Positions 8,151 to 16,058 of a stretch of DNA of 38,263 bases are shown here, piece by piece. The position numbers were made by a program, and so were the translations under genes. Below the pieces are notes generated by a model. That model ran no database searches and was not told where the DNA came from. It was given only the letters and a program-made list of their open reading frames with translations. Position 1 is the stretch's first letter. Each line of letters begins with the position of its first letter. The stretch is from DATHSN01 sp035464115. Lineage in GTDB: Bacteria; Actinomycetota; Acidimicrobiia; Acidimicrobiales; SKKL01. The stretch lies in NCBI GenBank assembly GCA_035464115.1, contig DATHSN010000272.1, positions 1 to 38,263 of the forward strand, given 5' to 3'.

Positions 8151-8515
8151 TCCAGCAAGAGTCCCGCCTGCGGGTCGCCGACAACTCGGGCGCCAAGGAA
8201 GTCCTCTGCATCAAGGTGCTCGGTGGCTCGCGCCGCCGCTACGCCTCGATCGGCGACGTCTTCGTCGCCACCGTCAAGGACGCCATCCCCGGTGCCTCGG
8301 TCAAGAAGGGCGACGTCGTCAAGTGCGTCGTCGTCCGCGTGAAGAAGGAGAAGCGGCGGCCCGACGGGTCCTACATCCGCTTCGACGAGAACGCCGCGGT
8401 GCTCATCAACGACGCCATGCAGCCGCGTGGCACCCGCATCTTCGGCCCGGTCGGCCGTGAGCTGCGGGACAAGAAGTTCATGCGCATCGTCTCGCTCGCC
8501 CCGGAGGTGCTCTGA
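8147..8515 (+). CDS. rplN: 50S ribosomal protein L14 (uL14)
   Basis: 122 residues, exactly the usual length, when started at the GTG at 8147 overlapping the rpsQ TGA. L14 forms an intersubunit bridge and is the binding site of the silencing factor RsfS. The start IQQESRLRVADNSGAKEVLCIKVLGG and the end RELRDKKFMRIVSLAPEVL are diagnostic. Its final codons include GGAGG, which serves rplX. Confidence 0.98.
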   Translation: MIQQESRLRVADNSGAKEVLCIKVLGGSRRRYASIGDVFVATVKDAIPGASVKKGDVVKCVVVRVKKEKRRPDGSYIRFDENAAVLINDAMQPRGTRIFGPVGRELRDKKFMRIVSLAPEVL

Positions 8516-8518
8516 GCC

Positions 8519-8839
8519 ATGGGCGGCATGAAGATCAAGAAGGGCGACCGCGTCGTCGTGCTCTCGGGCAAGGACCGAGGCAAGGAAGGCGTCGTGTCCC
8601 GGGCCATGCCCGCTGAGGGCAAGGTCATCGTCGACGGCGTCAACGTCGCCAAGAAGCACCAGAAGCCCACCCGCGCCACCATGCAGGGCGGGATCATCGA
8701 CAAGGACATGCCGATCCCGGTCTCGCGCGTCGCCGTGGTGAGCCCCAAGGACGGCAAGGCCACCCGCGTCGGCTACCGCATCGAGCCCGACGGCACCAAG
8801 GTCCGCATCTGCAAGCGCACGGGGGTCGAGCTGCCGTGA
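8519..8839 (+). CDS. rplX: 50S ribosomal protein L24 (uL24)
   Basis: 106 residues from the ATG at 8519, or 103 from the ATG at 8528. The upstream GGAGG within rplN is spaced for 8519. L24 is an assembly initiator near the exit tunnel. The KOW motif KKGDRVVVLSGKDRGKEG lies near the N-terminus and the GGIIDKDMPI segment is typical. It ends in CKRTGVELP with a TGA overlapping the rplE GTG. Confidence 0.97.
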   Translation: MGGMKIKKGDRVVVLSGKDRGKEGVVSRAMPAEGKVIVDGVNVAKKHQKPTRATMQGGIIDKDMPIPVSRVAVVSPKDGKATRVGYRIEPDGTKVRICKRTGVELP

Positions 8840-9417
8840 CCGACACCACGACCACCACCGCACCGGTGCCGCGCCTCAAGGTCCGCTACCGCGAGACCGT
8901 GCGCGACCAGCTCAAGGCCGACCTCGGCCTCGACAACGTCATGCAGGTGCCCCGCTTCGAGAAGATCGTCATCAACATGGGCGTCGGCGACGCCGTCGCC
9001 CAGGCGAAGCTGCTCGAGGGCGCCGTCGAGGACCTCACCATCATCGCCGGGCAGAAGCCGGTGATCACCCGGGCCAAGAAGTCGATCGCCGGCTTCAAGC
9101 TGCGCGAGGGCAACGCCATCGGCGCCAAGGTCACCCTGCGGGGCGACCGCATGTGGGAGTTCCTCGACCGGCTCATCAGCATCTCCATCCCCCGCATCCG
9201 CGACTTCCGCGGACTGCCGCCGAACTCGTTCGACGGGCGTGGCAACTACACCTTCGGCGTCACCGAGCAGCTGATCTTCCCCGAGATCGACTACGACCGC
9301 GTCGACGTCACCCGCGGCATGGACATCACCATCGTGACCACCGCCCAGACCGACGCCGAGGGCCGCGCCCTGCTCGCCGCCTTCGGCTTCCCGTTCCGAC
9401 GTGAGGGGCAGCAGTAA
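8836..9417 (+). CDS. rplE: 50S ribosomal protein L5 (uL5)
   Basis: 193 residues from a GTG overlapping the rplX stop. L5 belongs to the 5S rRNP in the central protuberance. Recognised by NVMQVPRFEKIVINMGVGDA, the GQKPVITRAKKSIAGFKLREG segment and RDFRGLPPNSFDGRGNYTFG. The first dozen residues are a Thr-rich extension. Its TAA, the only TAA stop noted among the ribosomal genes here, overlaps the rpsN ATG. Confidence 0.98.
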   Translation: MTDTTTTTAPVPRLKVRYRETVRDQLKADLGLDNVMQVPRFEKIVINMGVGDAVAQAKLLEGAVEDLTIIAGQKPVITRAKKSIAGFKLREGNAIGAKVTLRGDRMWEFLDRLISISIPRIRDFRGLPPNSFDGRGNYTFGVTEQLIFPEIDYDRVDVTRGMDITIVTTAQTDAEGRALLAAFGFPFRREGQQ

Positions 9418-9602
9418 TGGCCAAGAAGGCGCTCAAGAACAAGCAGCAGCGCACCCCGAAGTACAAGGTCCGCGCCTACACCCGCTGCCGTCGCTGCGGC
9501 CGGCCCCGCGCCGTGTACCGCAAGTTCGACCTGTGCCGGATCTGCCTGCGCGAGCTCGCTCACGCCGGCGAGATCCCGGGTCTCAAGAAGGCCAGCTGGT
9601 GA
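9417..9602 (+). CDS. rpsN: 30S ribosomal protein S14, zinc-binding short form (uS14, type Z)
   Basis: 61 residues, the short form. Four cysteines (24, 27, 40, 43) in two CxxC pairs form the zinc ribbon, in contrast to the 101-residue zinc-free form. S14 is a late-assembling protein in the 30S head. It lies between rplE and rpsH as usual for the spc operon. The final codons and stop include GAGGAGG, which is the ribosome-binding site of rpsH. Confidence 0.97.
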   Translation: MAKKALKNKQQRTPKYKVRAYTRCRRCGRPRAVYRKFDLCRICLRELAHAGEIPGLKKASW

Positions 9603-9615
9603 GGAGGCAGACACG

Positions 9616-10020
9616 ATGACCATGACTGACCCCATCGCCGACATGCTGACCCGGTTGCGCAACGCCAACGTGGCGATGCACGACGACGTCTCGATGCCCT
9701 CCTCGAAGCTCAAGGAGTCCCTCGCCGAGCTGCTCCAGCGCGAGGGCTACATCGAGTCGTTCACGGTGCGCGACAACGCGCCGCGCCCGGGCCGCACGCT
9801 GCACATCACCATGAAGTACTCGCCCGAGCGCGCCCGGATCATCTCGGGCATCACGCGGGTCTCCAAGCCCGGCTTGCGCGTGTACACCAAGGCCGACACC
9901 GTCCCCCGCGTGCTCGGGGGCCTGGGCGTCGCCGTCGTCTCGACCAGCCAGGGGCTCATGACCGACCGCGAGGCGCGCAAGCGCCGCGTGGGCGGCGAGA
10001 TCCTCTGCTTCGTCTGGTAG
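9616..10020 (+). CDS. rpsH: 30S ribosomal protein S8 (uS8)
   Basis: 134 residues. A primary 16S-binding protein and, in E. coli, the spc operon repressor. The start TDPIADMLTRLRNAN and the end GLMTDREARKRRVGGEILCFVW are diagnostic. ATG 9616 is preferred over ATG 9622 because the GAGGAGG at 9601-9607 is spaced 8 nt from it. Confidence 0.97.
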   Translation: MTMTDPIADMLTRLRNANVAMHDDVSMPSSKLKESLAELLQREGYIESFTVRDNAPRPGRTLHITMKYSPERARIISGITRVSKPGLRVYTKADTVPRVLGGLGVAVVSTSQGLMTDREARKRRVGGEILCFVW

Positions 10021-10028
10021 GGGGAACC

Positions 10029-10568
10029 ATGTCCCGCATCGGCAAGAGCCCCATCCGCGTCCCCAGCGGCGTCGAGGTCACCGTCTCCGGCCGCGACCTC
10101 ACCGTCACCGGGCCGAAGGGCACCCTGAGCCACGAGCTGCCCGAGACCATCACCATCCGCCGCGAGGGCGACGACCTGCTCGTCGAGCGCCCCGACGACG
10201 AGCGCCAGAACCGGGCCCTGCACGGGCTCACCCGGGCGTTGGTGGCCAACATGGTCACCGGCGTCACCGACGGGTTCCGCAAGAACCTCGAGATCGTCGG
10301 CGTGGGCTACCGCGCCGTCGCCAAGGGCCCGTCCGAGCTCGAGCTGGCCCTCGGCTACAGCCACCCGGTCACCATCTCCGCGCCCGAGGGGGTCACCTTC
10401 GAGGTGCCGACCCCCACGAGCATCGGCGTGATCGGCATCGACAAGCAGGCCGTCGGTCAGGTGGCCGCCAACATCCGAGCGGTCCGCAAGCCCGAGCCCT
10501 ACAAGGGCAAGGGCGTCCGCTACGCGGGCGAGCGGGTGCTGCGCAAGGCCGGCAAGACCGCCAAGTGA
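10029..10568 (+). CDS. rplF: 50S ribosomal protein L6 (uL6)
   Basis: 179 residues with the duplicated L6 fold. Start MSRIGKSPIRVPSGVEV and end KPEPYKGKGVRYAGERVLRKAGKTAK are typical. L6 lies near the GTPase-associated centre. It starts 8 nt after rpsH with a GGGGAA ribosome-binding sequence and precedes rplR by 16 nt. Confidence 0.98.
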   Translation: MSRIGKSPIRVPSGVEVTVSGRDLTVTGPKGTLSHELPETITIRREGDDLLVERPDDERQNRALHGLTRALVANMVTGVTDGFRKNLEIVGVGYRAVAKGPSELELALGYSHPVTISAPEGVTFEVPTPTSIGVIGIDKQAVGQVAANIRAVRKPEPYKGKGVRYAGERVLRKAGKTAK

Positions 10569-10584
10569 CGCCGAGGAAACCCAG

Positions 10585-10950
10585 ATGAGCGACAGCGCGA
10601 AGCAGAAGCGAGAGGCACGGATCCGGCGTCACCGCCGCGTCCGCAAGAAGGTGCGTGGCACCGTGGAGCGGCCCCGCCTCGCCGTGTTCCGATCCAACAA
10701 GCACATCACCGCCCAGGTGATCGACGACGTGAGCGGCCGCACCCTGGCCGCCGCGTCGACCCACGAGGCCGACCTGCGCGGCGGTGCCACCGGCAACGCC
10801 GCCGCCGCGGCCGCGGTCGGGCGACTCATCGCCGAGCGGGCCGCGTCCGCCGGCGTCGAGCGGGTCGTGTTCGACCGGGGCGGTTTCATCTACCACGGCC
10901 GGGTCGCCGCCCTGGCCGACGCCGCCCGCGACGCCGGACTGGAGTTCTGA
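10585..10950 (+). CDS. rplR: 50S ribosomal protein L18 (uL18)
   Basis: 121 residues, normal. L18 binds 5S rRNA with L5. The basic N-terminus RRHRRVRKKVRGTVERPRL, RSNKHITAQVIDD and the end VVFDRGGFIYHGRVAALADAAR are diagnostic. The stop TGA overlaps the rpsE ATG. Confidence 0.97.
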   Translation: MSDSAKQKREARIRRHRRVRKKVRGTVERPRLAVFRSNKHITAQVIDDVSGRTLAAASTHEADLRGGATGNAAAAAAVGRLIAERAASAGVERVVFDRGGFIYHGRVAALADAARDAGLEF

Positions 10951-11519
10951 TGGCTGTCAGCAGGAACGCACCCGAGACCGCGCTGCGCGAGTCGCGGGTC
11001 ATCAACATCAACCGCGTGGCCAAGGTCGTCAAGGGCGGCCGCCGCTTCTCGTTCACCGCCCTCGTGGTGATCGGCGACGGCGCCGGCCGGGTCGGGCTCG
11101 GCTACGGCAAGGCCAAGGAGGTGCCCCTCGCCATCCAGAAGGGCACCGAGGAGGCCCGCAAGAACCTCTTCTCGGTCCCGCTCGCGGGGAGCACGATCGT
11201 GCACCCCGTCATCGGGGTGATGGGCGCCGGTCGGGTCATGCTCAAGCCGGCGGCGCCCGGCACCGGGGTCATCGCGGGTGGCGCGGCTCGCGCCATCCTC
11301 GAGGAGGCCGGCATCCGCGACGTGCTGTGCAAGTCGCTCGGGTCGTCGAACCACATCAACGTGGCCCGGGCCACCATCGCCGGGCTCCAGGCGCTCAAGC
11401 GCCCCGACGAGGTCGCCCGCCTGCGCGGCCTCGCCCCCGAGGAGTTCGTCCCCAAGGGCCTGCTCGAGGCGTACCGCCAGACCCAGCGCGGCCCGCACGT
11501 CCCCGACGAGGTGGCCTGA
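10950..11519 (+). CDS. rpsE: 30S ribosomal protein S5 (uS5)
   Basis: 189 residues. S5 acts in decoding accuracy and mRNA entry; mutations in its loop give spectinomycin resistance. The double-stranded-RNA-binding domain FSFTALVVIGDGAGRVGLGYGKA is followed by GTGVIAGGAARAILEEAGI. A 20-residue variable N-terminus precedes RVININRVAKVVKGG. The ATG overlaps the rplR stop. Confidence 0.97.
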   Translation: MAVSRNAPETALRESRVININRVAKVVKGGRRFSFTALVVIGDGAGRVGLGYGKAKEVPLAIQKGTEEARKNLFSVPLAGSTIVHPVIGVMGAGRVMLKPAAPGTGVIAGGAARAILEEAGIRDVLCKSLGSSNHINVARATIAGLQALKRPDEVARLRGLAPEEFVPKGLLEAYRQTQRGPHVPDEVA

Positions 11520-11520
11520 G

Positions 11521-11703
11521 ATGGCCCAGCTCGTCGTCACCCAGATCCGCTCGGCCATCGGCGCCAAGCCCAAGCAGCGCGGCACCCTGCGCGCCCTGGG
11601 CCTGCGCCGGATCGGCCACACCAACACCCTGCCCGACCGTCCCGAGATCCGCGGGATGCTCGCCCGGGTGCCGCACCTCGTCACCGTCGAAGAGGCCGAC
11701 TGA
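11521..11703 (+). CDS. rpmD: 50S ribosomal protein L30 (uL30)
   Basis: 60 residues, standard. The motif QIRSAIGAKPKQRGTLRALG followed by LRRIGHTNTLPDRPEIRGML identifies L30. The ATG is 1 nt after the rpsE TGA. A longer frame through this region is a shadow of rpsE. rplO follows after 1 nt. Confidence 0.97.
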   Translation: MAQLVVTQIRSAIGAKPKQRGTLRALGLRRIGHTNTLPDRPEIRGMLARVPHLVTVEEAD

Positions 11704-11704
11704 C

Positions 11705-12193
11705 ATGAAGATCCACGACCTGCGCCCCGCCGAGGGCTCCAACCGGCGCAAGAAGCGCGTCGGGCGCGGCATCGGCGGCAAGGGCGGCAAGACCGCCGGC
11801 CGCGGCACCAAGGGGCAGAAGGCCCGCGGCACCATCCCCGCCGGCTTCGAGGGCGGCCAGATGCCGCTGCACATGCGCGTGCCCAAGCTCAAGGGCTTCA
11901 CCAACCCGTTCCGCGTCGAGTACCAGGCGGTGAACCTCGACACCCTCGAGGCCAGCGGCCTCGACGAGGTCACGCCCGAGGCGCTGCGCGCCAAGGGGCT
12001 GGTGTCGAAGAAGTCGCTCGTGAAGGTCCTCGGCCGCGGCGAGCTCACCCGCGCCGTCACCGTGCGCGTGCACGCGGTGTCGGCCTCGGCCGAGGCCGCC
12101 ATCACCGCCGCCGGGGGTACCGTGGAGATCCTGCCCCCGCCGTTCGGCAACGGACGCCCGCCCGCCAAGGGCAACGCTCACACGAACCGGTAG
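11705..12193 (+). CDS. rplO: 50S ribosomal protein L15 (uL15)
   Basis: 162 residues, slightly longer than the usual 145-150. Start MKIHDLRPAEGSNRRKKRVGRG and the glycine-rich loop GGKGGKTAGRGTKGQKAR are diagnostic, as is GFEGGQMPLHMRVPKLKG. It is a late assembly protein. The last 15 residues (GNGRPPAKGNAHTNR) extend beyond the usual end. It is followed by a 55-nt gap before secY that has a small hairpin (12203-12216) but no obvious terminator. Confidence 0.97.
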   Translation: MKIHDLRPAEGSNRRKKRVGRGIGGKGGKTAGRGTKGQKARGTIPAGFEGGQMPLHMRVPKLKGFTNPFRVEYQAVNLDTLEASGLDEVTPEALRAKGLVSKKSLVKVLGRGELTRAVTVRVHAVSASAEAAITAAGGTVEILPPPFGNGRPPAKGNAHTNR

Positions 12194-12248
12194 CCGTCGC
12201 CTGCGGGGTCCCCCGCGCGCCGTCCACACGACCACGAGGAAGCCTCAC

Positions 12249-13565
12249 GTGCTCTCGACCATGAGGAACATGTTCAAGGTCACCGACCTTCGCAACAAGA
12301 TCCTCTTCACGCTCGGCATCATCGCGATCTACCGCTTCGGGGCGCACGTGCCGGTCCCCGGCATCGACCTCGACGCGCTCACGATCCTGCAGGACCAGGC
12401 CGAGCAGGGGGGCGTGCTGGGGTTCCTCCAGCTGTTCTCCGGTGGCGCCCTCACCCAGTTCGCGGTGTTCGCGCTCGGGATCATGCCCTACATCACCGCG
12501 TCGATCATCCTGCAGATCCTCACCGTGGTGATCCCCCGCCTCGAGCAGTGGCAGGCCCAGGGCGCGGTGGGGCAGCGCAAGATCACCCAGTGGACGCGCT
12601 ACGTCACCATCGGCATCGCGGTGCTGCAGTCCACCGGCCTGGTGTTCCTCTTCTCCAACGGCGGCGGCGGGCTCGTCACCGGCGACGTCGGGCTCAACAT
12701 CCTGCCCAACTTCACCGTGCCGCGCGTGCTGCTCATCGTGCTCACCATGACCGCGGGCACGGCCCTCATCATGTGGCTCGGCGAGTCCATCACCCAGCGC
12801 GGCATCGGCAACGGCATGTCGCTCATCATCTTCGCCTCGGTGGTCAGCACCTTCCCGGCCCAGGGCGCCCAGATCCAGGCCGAGGCGGGCACGCTCACGC
12901 TCGCCATCGTCATCGTGCTGCTCATCGGCGTGCTCGCCGCCATCGTCTTCGTCGAACAGGGCCAGCGCCGGATCCCGGTGCAGTTCGCCAAGCGGGTCGT
13001 GGGTCGGCGCATGTACGGCGGCCAGAGCACCTACATCCCGCTCAAGGTGAACCAGTCGGGTGTCATCCCCGTGATCTTCGCCAGCTCGGTGCTCTACCTG
13101 CCGATCCTCGTGTCGAACGTGCTCCCGTCGAGCGGGTGGGGCGCCTCGGTCCAGCGCTGGATCGACACCAACCTGCTCCAGCCCGACAACATCTTCTACA
13201 TCGTGATCTTCGGTCTGCTCATCGTCGGGTTCGCGTACTTCTACACCGCCATCACGTTCGACCCGGCCAAGCAGGCCGACACCTTGCGCAAGCAGGGCGG
13301 CTTCATCCCCGGCATCCGCCCCGGGCCCCAGACCGAGCGCTACCTCGGCCGGATCCTGTCGCGGATCACCCTGCCCGGCGCGCTGTTCATCGCCGCCGTG
13401 GCCCTGCTGCCGAACCTGTTCCTCGCGCAGGTCATCCCCGGCGACCAGGCCCAGTTCGCGTTCGGTGGCATCTCGGTGCTCATCGCGGTGGGTGTCGCCC
13501 TCGAGACCATGAAGCAGATCGACAGCCAGCTGATGATGCGCAACTACGAGGGGTTCCTCAAGTGA
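12249..13565 (+). CDS. secY: Preprotein translocase subunit SecY
   Basis: 438 residues of a ten-helix membrane protein, the pore of the Sec channel with SecE and SecG. Signatures include NKILFTLGIIAIYRFGAHVPVPG at the first helix (read in parts), the PYITASIILQIL segment, GQSTYIPLKVNQSGVIPVIF and the end MKQIDSQLMMRNYEGF. The GTG at 12249 is chosen because GAGGA lies 8 nt upstream; ATG 12261 would also give a plausible protein. The stop overlaps the GTG of adk. Confidence 0.97.
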   Translation: MLSTMRNMFKVTDLRNKILFTLGIIAIYRFGAHVPVPGIDLDALTILQDQAEQGGVLGFLQLFSGGALTQFAVFALGIMPYITASIILQILTVVIPRLEQWQAQGAVGQRKITQWTRYVTIGIAVLQSTGLVFLFSNGGGGLVTGDVGLNILPNFTVPRVLLIVLTMTAGTALIMWLGESITQRGIGNGMSLIIFASVVSTFPAQGAQIQAEAGTLTLAIVIVLLIGVLAAIVFVEQGQRRIPVQFAKRVVGRRMYGGQSTYIPLKVNQSGVIPVIFASSVLYLPILVSNVLPSSGWGASVQRWIDTNLLQPDNIFYIVIFGLLIVGFAYFYTAITFDPAKQADTLRKQGGFIPGIRPGPQTERYLGRILSRITLPGALFIAAVALLPNLFLAQVIPGDQAQFAFGGISVLIAVGVALETMKQIDSQLMMRNYEGFLK

Positions 13566-14137
13566 GCGGTCCCCTGAAGCTGGTGCTGCTCGGCCGCCAG
13601 GGCGCGGGCAAGGGCACGCAGGCGGTCCGCCTGGCGGAGCGCTACGGCGCCCTGCACATCTCCACCGGCGACATGCTGCGCGCCGCGGTGGCCGAGGGCA
13701 CCGAGATGGGCCGCAAGGCCGGCGAGATCATGGACCGCGGCGACCTCGTCCCCGACGAGGTCATGATCGGCATCGTCGACGAGCGCCTGGCCAAGCCCGA
13801 CGCCGTCGAGCACGGGTTCCTCCTCGACGGCTTCCCCCGCACCGTCGCGCAGGCGCAGGCGCTCGACGCGCTGCTCGCCCCGGCCCGGCTCGATGCGGTC
13901 GTCAACATCGACGTGCCCCTCGACGAGGTCCGCGACCGCATGCGGTCGCGTGGGCGCGCCGACGACACCGACGAGGCCATCGAGCGGCGCCTCGCCCTCT
14001 ACGAGGAGCAGACCTCGCCCCTCATCGACCACTACGAGGCCGAGGGCCTGCTCGTGGTGGTCGACGGGCTCGGATCGATGGACGAGGTGTTCGACCGCTT
14101 GGTCGTCGCCATCGACGCGGCGCGGGAGCGCAGCTGA
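13562..14137 (+). CDS. adk: Adenylate kinase, short LID form
   Basis: 191 residues starting at a GTG that overlaps the secY TGA. The enzyme interconverts ATP + AMP and 2 ADP in the cytoplasm. The P-loop reads GRQGAGKGTQ (usual form GPPGAGKGTQ), the AMP-binding segment is HISTGDMLR and the conserved LLDGFPRT is present. The LID is short (RSRGRADDTDEA) with no zinc cysteines, as in other actinobacteria. Position between secY and map is the classic arrangement. Confidence 0.97.
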   Translation: MSGPLKLVLLGRQGAGKGTQAVRLAERYGALHISTGDMLRAAVAEGTEMGRKAGEIMDRGDLVPDEVMIGIVDERLAKPDAVEHGFLLDGFPRTVAQAQALDALLAPARLDAVVNIDVPLDEVRDRMRSRGRADDTDEAIERRLALYEEQTSPLIDHYEAEGLLVVVDGLGSMDEVFDRLVVAIDAARERS

Positions 14138-14892
14138 TCCGACGGGGCGGCTCCCGGCGGTCCACCGACGAGCTGGCCGCCATGCGACGAGCGGGCCGGG
14201 TGGTCGCCGAGATGCACGAGCAGATCCGCGCCGCGATCCGGCCCGGGGTCACCACCGCCGAGCTCGATCGCGTCGGCCGCGAGGTGCTCGAGCGGCGCGG
14301 GGCCACGTCGAACTTCCTCGGCTACCACGGGTTCCCGGCGGTCATCTGCGCATCACCCGCCGACGTGGTGGTACACGGCATCCCCGGCGACCGCGTCCTG
14401 GTCGACGGCGACATCATCTCGATCGACTGCGGTGCCATCGTCGACGGCTGGCACGGCGACGCCGCGTTCACCGCGCCGGTGGGCGACGCCGATCCCGCCG
14501 CGCTGCGCCTCATCGCCACCACCGAGGCCGCGCTGGCGTCCGGGCTCGCCGCCCTCGCCGACGGGGCCCGCCTGGGCGATCTCGGCGCCGCGGTGTCGGC
14601 GGTGGCCGAGGCCGCCGGGTACGGGGTGGTCCGCGACTACGTCGGCCACGGCATCGGCCGGTCGATGCACGAGGCGCCCGACGTCCCCAACCACGGCACG
14701 CCCGGCACCGGCCTGCGGCTGCGCACCGGGCAGACGCTCGCCATCGAGCCCATGCTCACCGCCGGCGGGCCCGACGTCGAGGTGCTGGCCGACGGCTGGA
14801 CCGTGGTCACCGTCGACGGCTCCTGGGCGGCCCACGCCGAGCACACGGTGGCGATCACCGACGACGGCGTCGAGGTGCTGACCCGACCGTGA
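14134..14892 (+). CDS. map: Methionine aminopeptidase, type I; probable CTG start
   Basis: Removes the N-terminal Met from new proteins. From the CTG at 14134 the protein is 252 residues, the usual length. Metal ligands D98, D109, H172, E205 and E236 and the substrate His in HGIP (H81) are all present. The first ATG (14182) would delete residues 1-16, including the family-conserved RSTDELAAMRRAG helix start, so the real start is probably upstream. No ATG, GTG or TTG occurs in frame after the adk stop; the CTG at 14134 overlaps that stop as CTGA, mirroring the ATGA and GTGA overlaps elsewhere. An ATC at 14137 is a weaker alternative. Confidence 0.93.
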   Translation: MIRRGGSRRSTDELAAMRRAGRVVAEMHEQIRAAIRPGVTTAELDRVGREVLERRGATSNFLGYHGFPAVICASPADVVVHGIPGDRVLVDGDIISIDCGAIVDGWHGDAAFTAPVGDADPAALRLIATTEAALASGLAALADGARLGDLGAAVSAVAEAAGYGVVRDYVGHGIGRSMHEAPDVPNHGTPGTGLRLRTGQTLAIEPMLTAGGPDVEVLADGWTVVTVDGSWAAHAEHTVAITDDGVEVLTRP

Positions 14893-14944
14893 GCGCATCG
14901 ACCGGTCATCGGGCCCGACGGGGCGGGAACGCTACACGGTCGAG

Positions 14945-14973
14945 TTGGCCGCGGCGCGCACCCGCGCTAACGT
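14945..14973 (+). promoter_or_regulatory. Promoter of the rpmJ-rpsM-rpsK-rpsD-rpoA-rplQ operon
   Basis: TTGGCC (14945-14950) and TAACGT (14968-14973) are separated by 17 nt, a good sigma-70-type match. It lies in the 226-nt gap between map and rpmJ and predicts a leader of about 140 nt. The leader contains a small stem, 14994-14999 with 15006-15011. No infA or other small gene is found in this gap. Confidence 0.65.
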
Positions 14974-15118
14974 GTCCATTCGGCCCTGGGCCGGGCGCGC
15001 GCGGCCGCGCCACTCGCCTGGCCGCCGGCCACGATCGCCGCCCGCCGCACCCGCTCCACCCAGACCGCCCGTCCCCCGGTGTGCCGACATCTCCGGTGCC
15101 CGAGCCAAAGGACCCCCG

Positions 15119-15232
15119 ATGAAGGTACGACCGAGCGTCAAGAAGATCTGCGACAACTGCAAGGTGATCCGTCGGCACGGCCGCGTCCAGGTCATCTGCA
15201 CCAATCCCCGGCACAAGCAGAGGCAGGGCTGA
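15119..15232 (+). CDS. rpmJ: 50S ribosomal protein L36, zinc form (bL36)
   Basis: 37 residues from the ATG at 15119. Sequence MKVRPSVKKICDNCKVIRR followed by CTNPRHKQRQG carries the CxxC...CxxxxH zinc ribbon of the C+ form. L36 is a late-assembling protein of the large subunit. It starts the alpha operon here; the usual upstream neighbour infA is missing. rpsM follows after 4 nt. Confidence 0.97.
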   Translation: MKVRPSVKKICDNCKVIRRHGRVQVICTNPRHKQRQG

Positions 15233-15236
15233 ACCC

Positions 15237-15614
15237 ATGGCACGCATCTCCGGCGTCGACATCCCGCGCGAGAAGCGCCTCGTCATCTCCCTCACCTACG
15301 TCTTCGGCGTCGGCCCGACCACCGCGGCACAGATCTGCGAGGCGGTCGACATCGACCCGAGCACCCGGGTGCGCGACCTCACCGACGAAGAGGTGACCCG
15401 CATCCGCAACTGGATCGAGTCGAACCTCAAGGTCGAGGGCGACCTGCGCCGCGAGGTGTCCCAGGACATCAAGCGCAAGATGGAGATCGGCTGCTACCAG
15501 GGCCTGCGGCACCGCAAGGGCCTGCCGGTGCGCGGCCAGCGCACCCACACCAACGCCCGCACCCGCAAGGGTCCCAAGAAGACCGTCGCCGGGAAGAAGA
15601 AGGTTCGCAAGTGA
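15237..15614 (+). CDS. rpsM: 30S ribosomal protein S13 (uS13)
   Basis: 125 residues, standard. S13 contacts P-site tRNA and forms bridges with the large subunit. Start MARISGVDIPREKRLVISLTY and the C-terminal GLRHRKGLPVRGQRTHTNAR are diagnostic, followed by a Lys-rich tail. A 44-nt gap with no recognisable feature separates it from rpsK. Confidence 0.98.
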   Translation: MARISGVDIPREKRLVISLTYVFGVGPTTAAQICEAVDIDPSTRVRDLTDEEVTRIRNWIESNLKVEGDLRREVSQDIKRKMEIGCYQGLRHRKGLPVRGQRTHTNARTRKGPKKTVAGKKKVRK

Positions 15615-15658
15615 CCACGACCACCTCGATCAGCAGCACCCGGGAGCACTGAGCACAC

Positions 15659-16057
15659 ATGGCGAAGCCGAAGCCAGGGGGCCGACGCCCCCGCAAGCGC
15701 GAGCGCAAGAACGTCACCTACGGGGTGGCGCACATCAAGAGCTCGTTCAACAACACGATCGTCGCCATCACCGACCAGGACGGCAACACCCTGGCGTGGG
15801 CGTCGGCGGGCAACGTCGGGTTCAAGGGCTCCCGCAAGAGCACCCCGTTCGCCGCCCAGATGGCCGCCGAGCAGTGCGCCCGGCGGGCCATGGAGCACGG
15901 CGTCCGCAAGGTCGACGTGGTCGTCAAGGGCCCGGGTTCGGGCCGCGAGACCGCCATCCGCTCCATCCAGAACGCGGGCATCGAGGTCACCGGCATCAAG
16001 GACGTCACGCCGGTGCCGCACAACGGCTGCCGTCCGCCGAAGCGTCGGAGGGTCTGA
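15659..16057 (+). CDS. rpsK: 30S ribosomal protein S11 (uS11)
   Basis: 132 residues. S11 lies on the platform near the mRNA exit. Recognised by GVAHIKSSFNNTIVAITDQDG, the segment GSRKSTPFAAQMAAE and the end DVTPVPHNGCRPPKRRRV. A basic N-terminal stretch (KPKPGGRRPRKRERK) precedes the core. rpsD begins 1 nt after its stop. Confidence 0.98.
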   Translation: MAKPKPGGRRPRKRERKNVTYGVAHIKSSFNNTIVAITDQDGNTLAWASAGNVGFKGSRKSTPFAAQMAAEQCARRAMEHGVRKVDVVVKGPGSGRETAIRSIQNAGIEVTGIKDVTPVPHNGCRPPKRRRV

Positions 16058-16058
16058 C

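Noticed and set aside
12203..12216. Hairpin between rplO and secY as a terminator
   Set aside because: Only five to six base pairs with a tight loop and no U-tract; secY, adk and map normally continue the spc operon.
14182..14892. map starting at the ATG 14182
   Set aside because: It removes conserved N-terminal residues that are clearly encoded upstream in the same frame.
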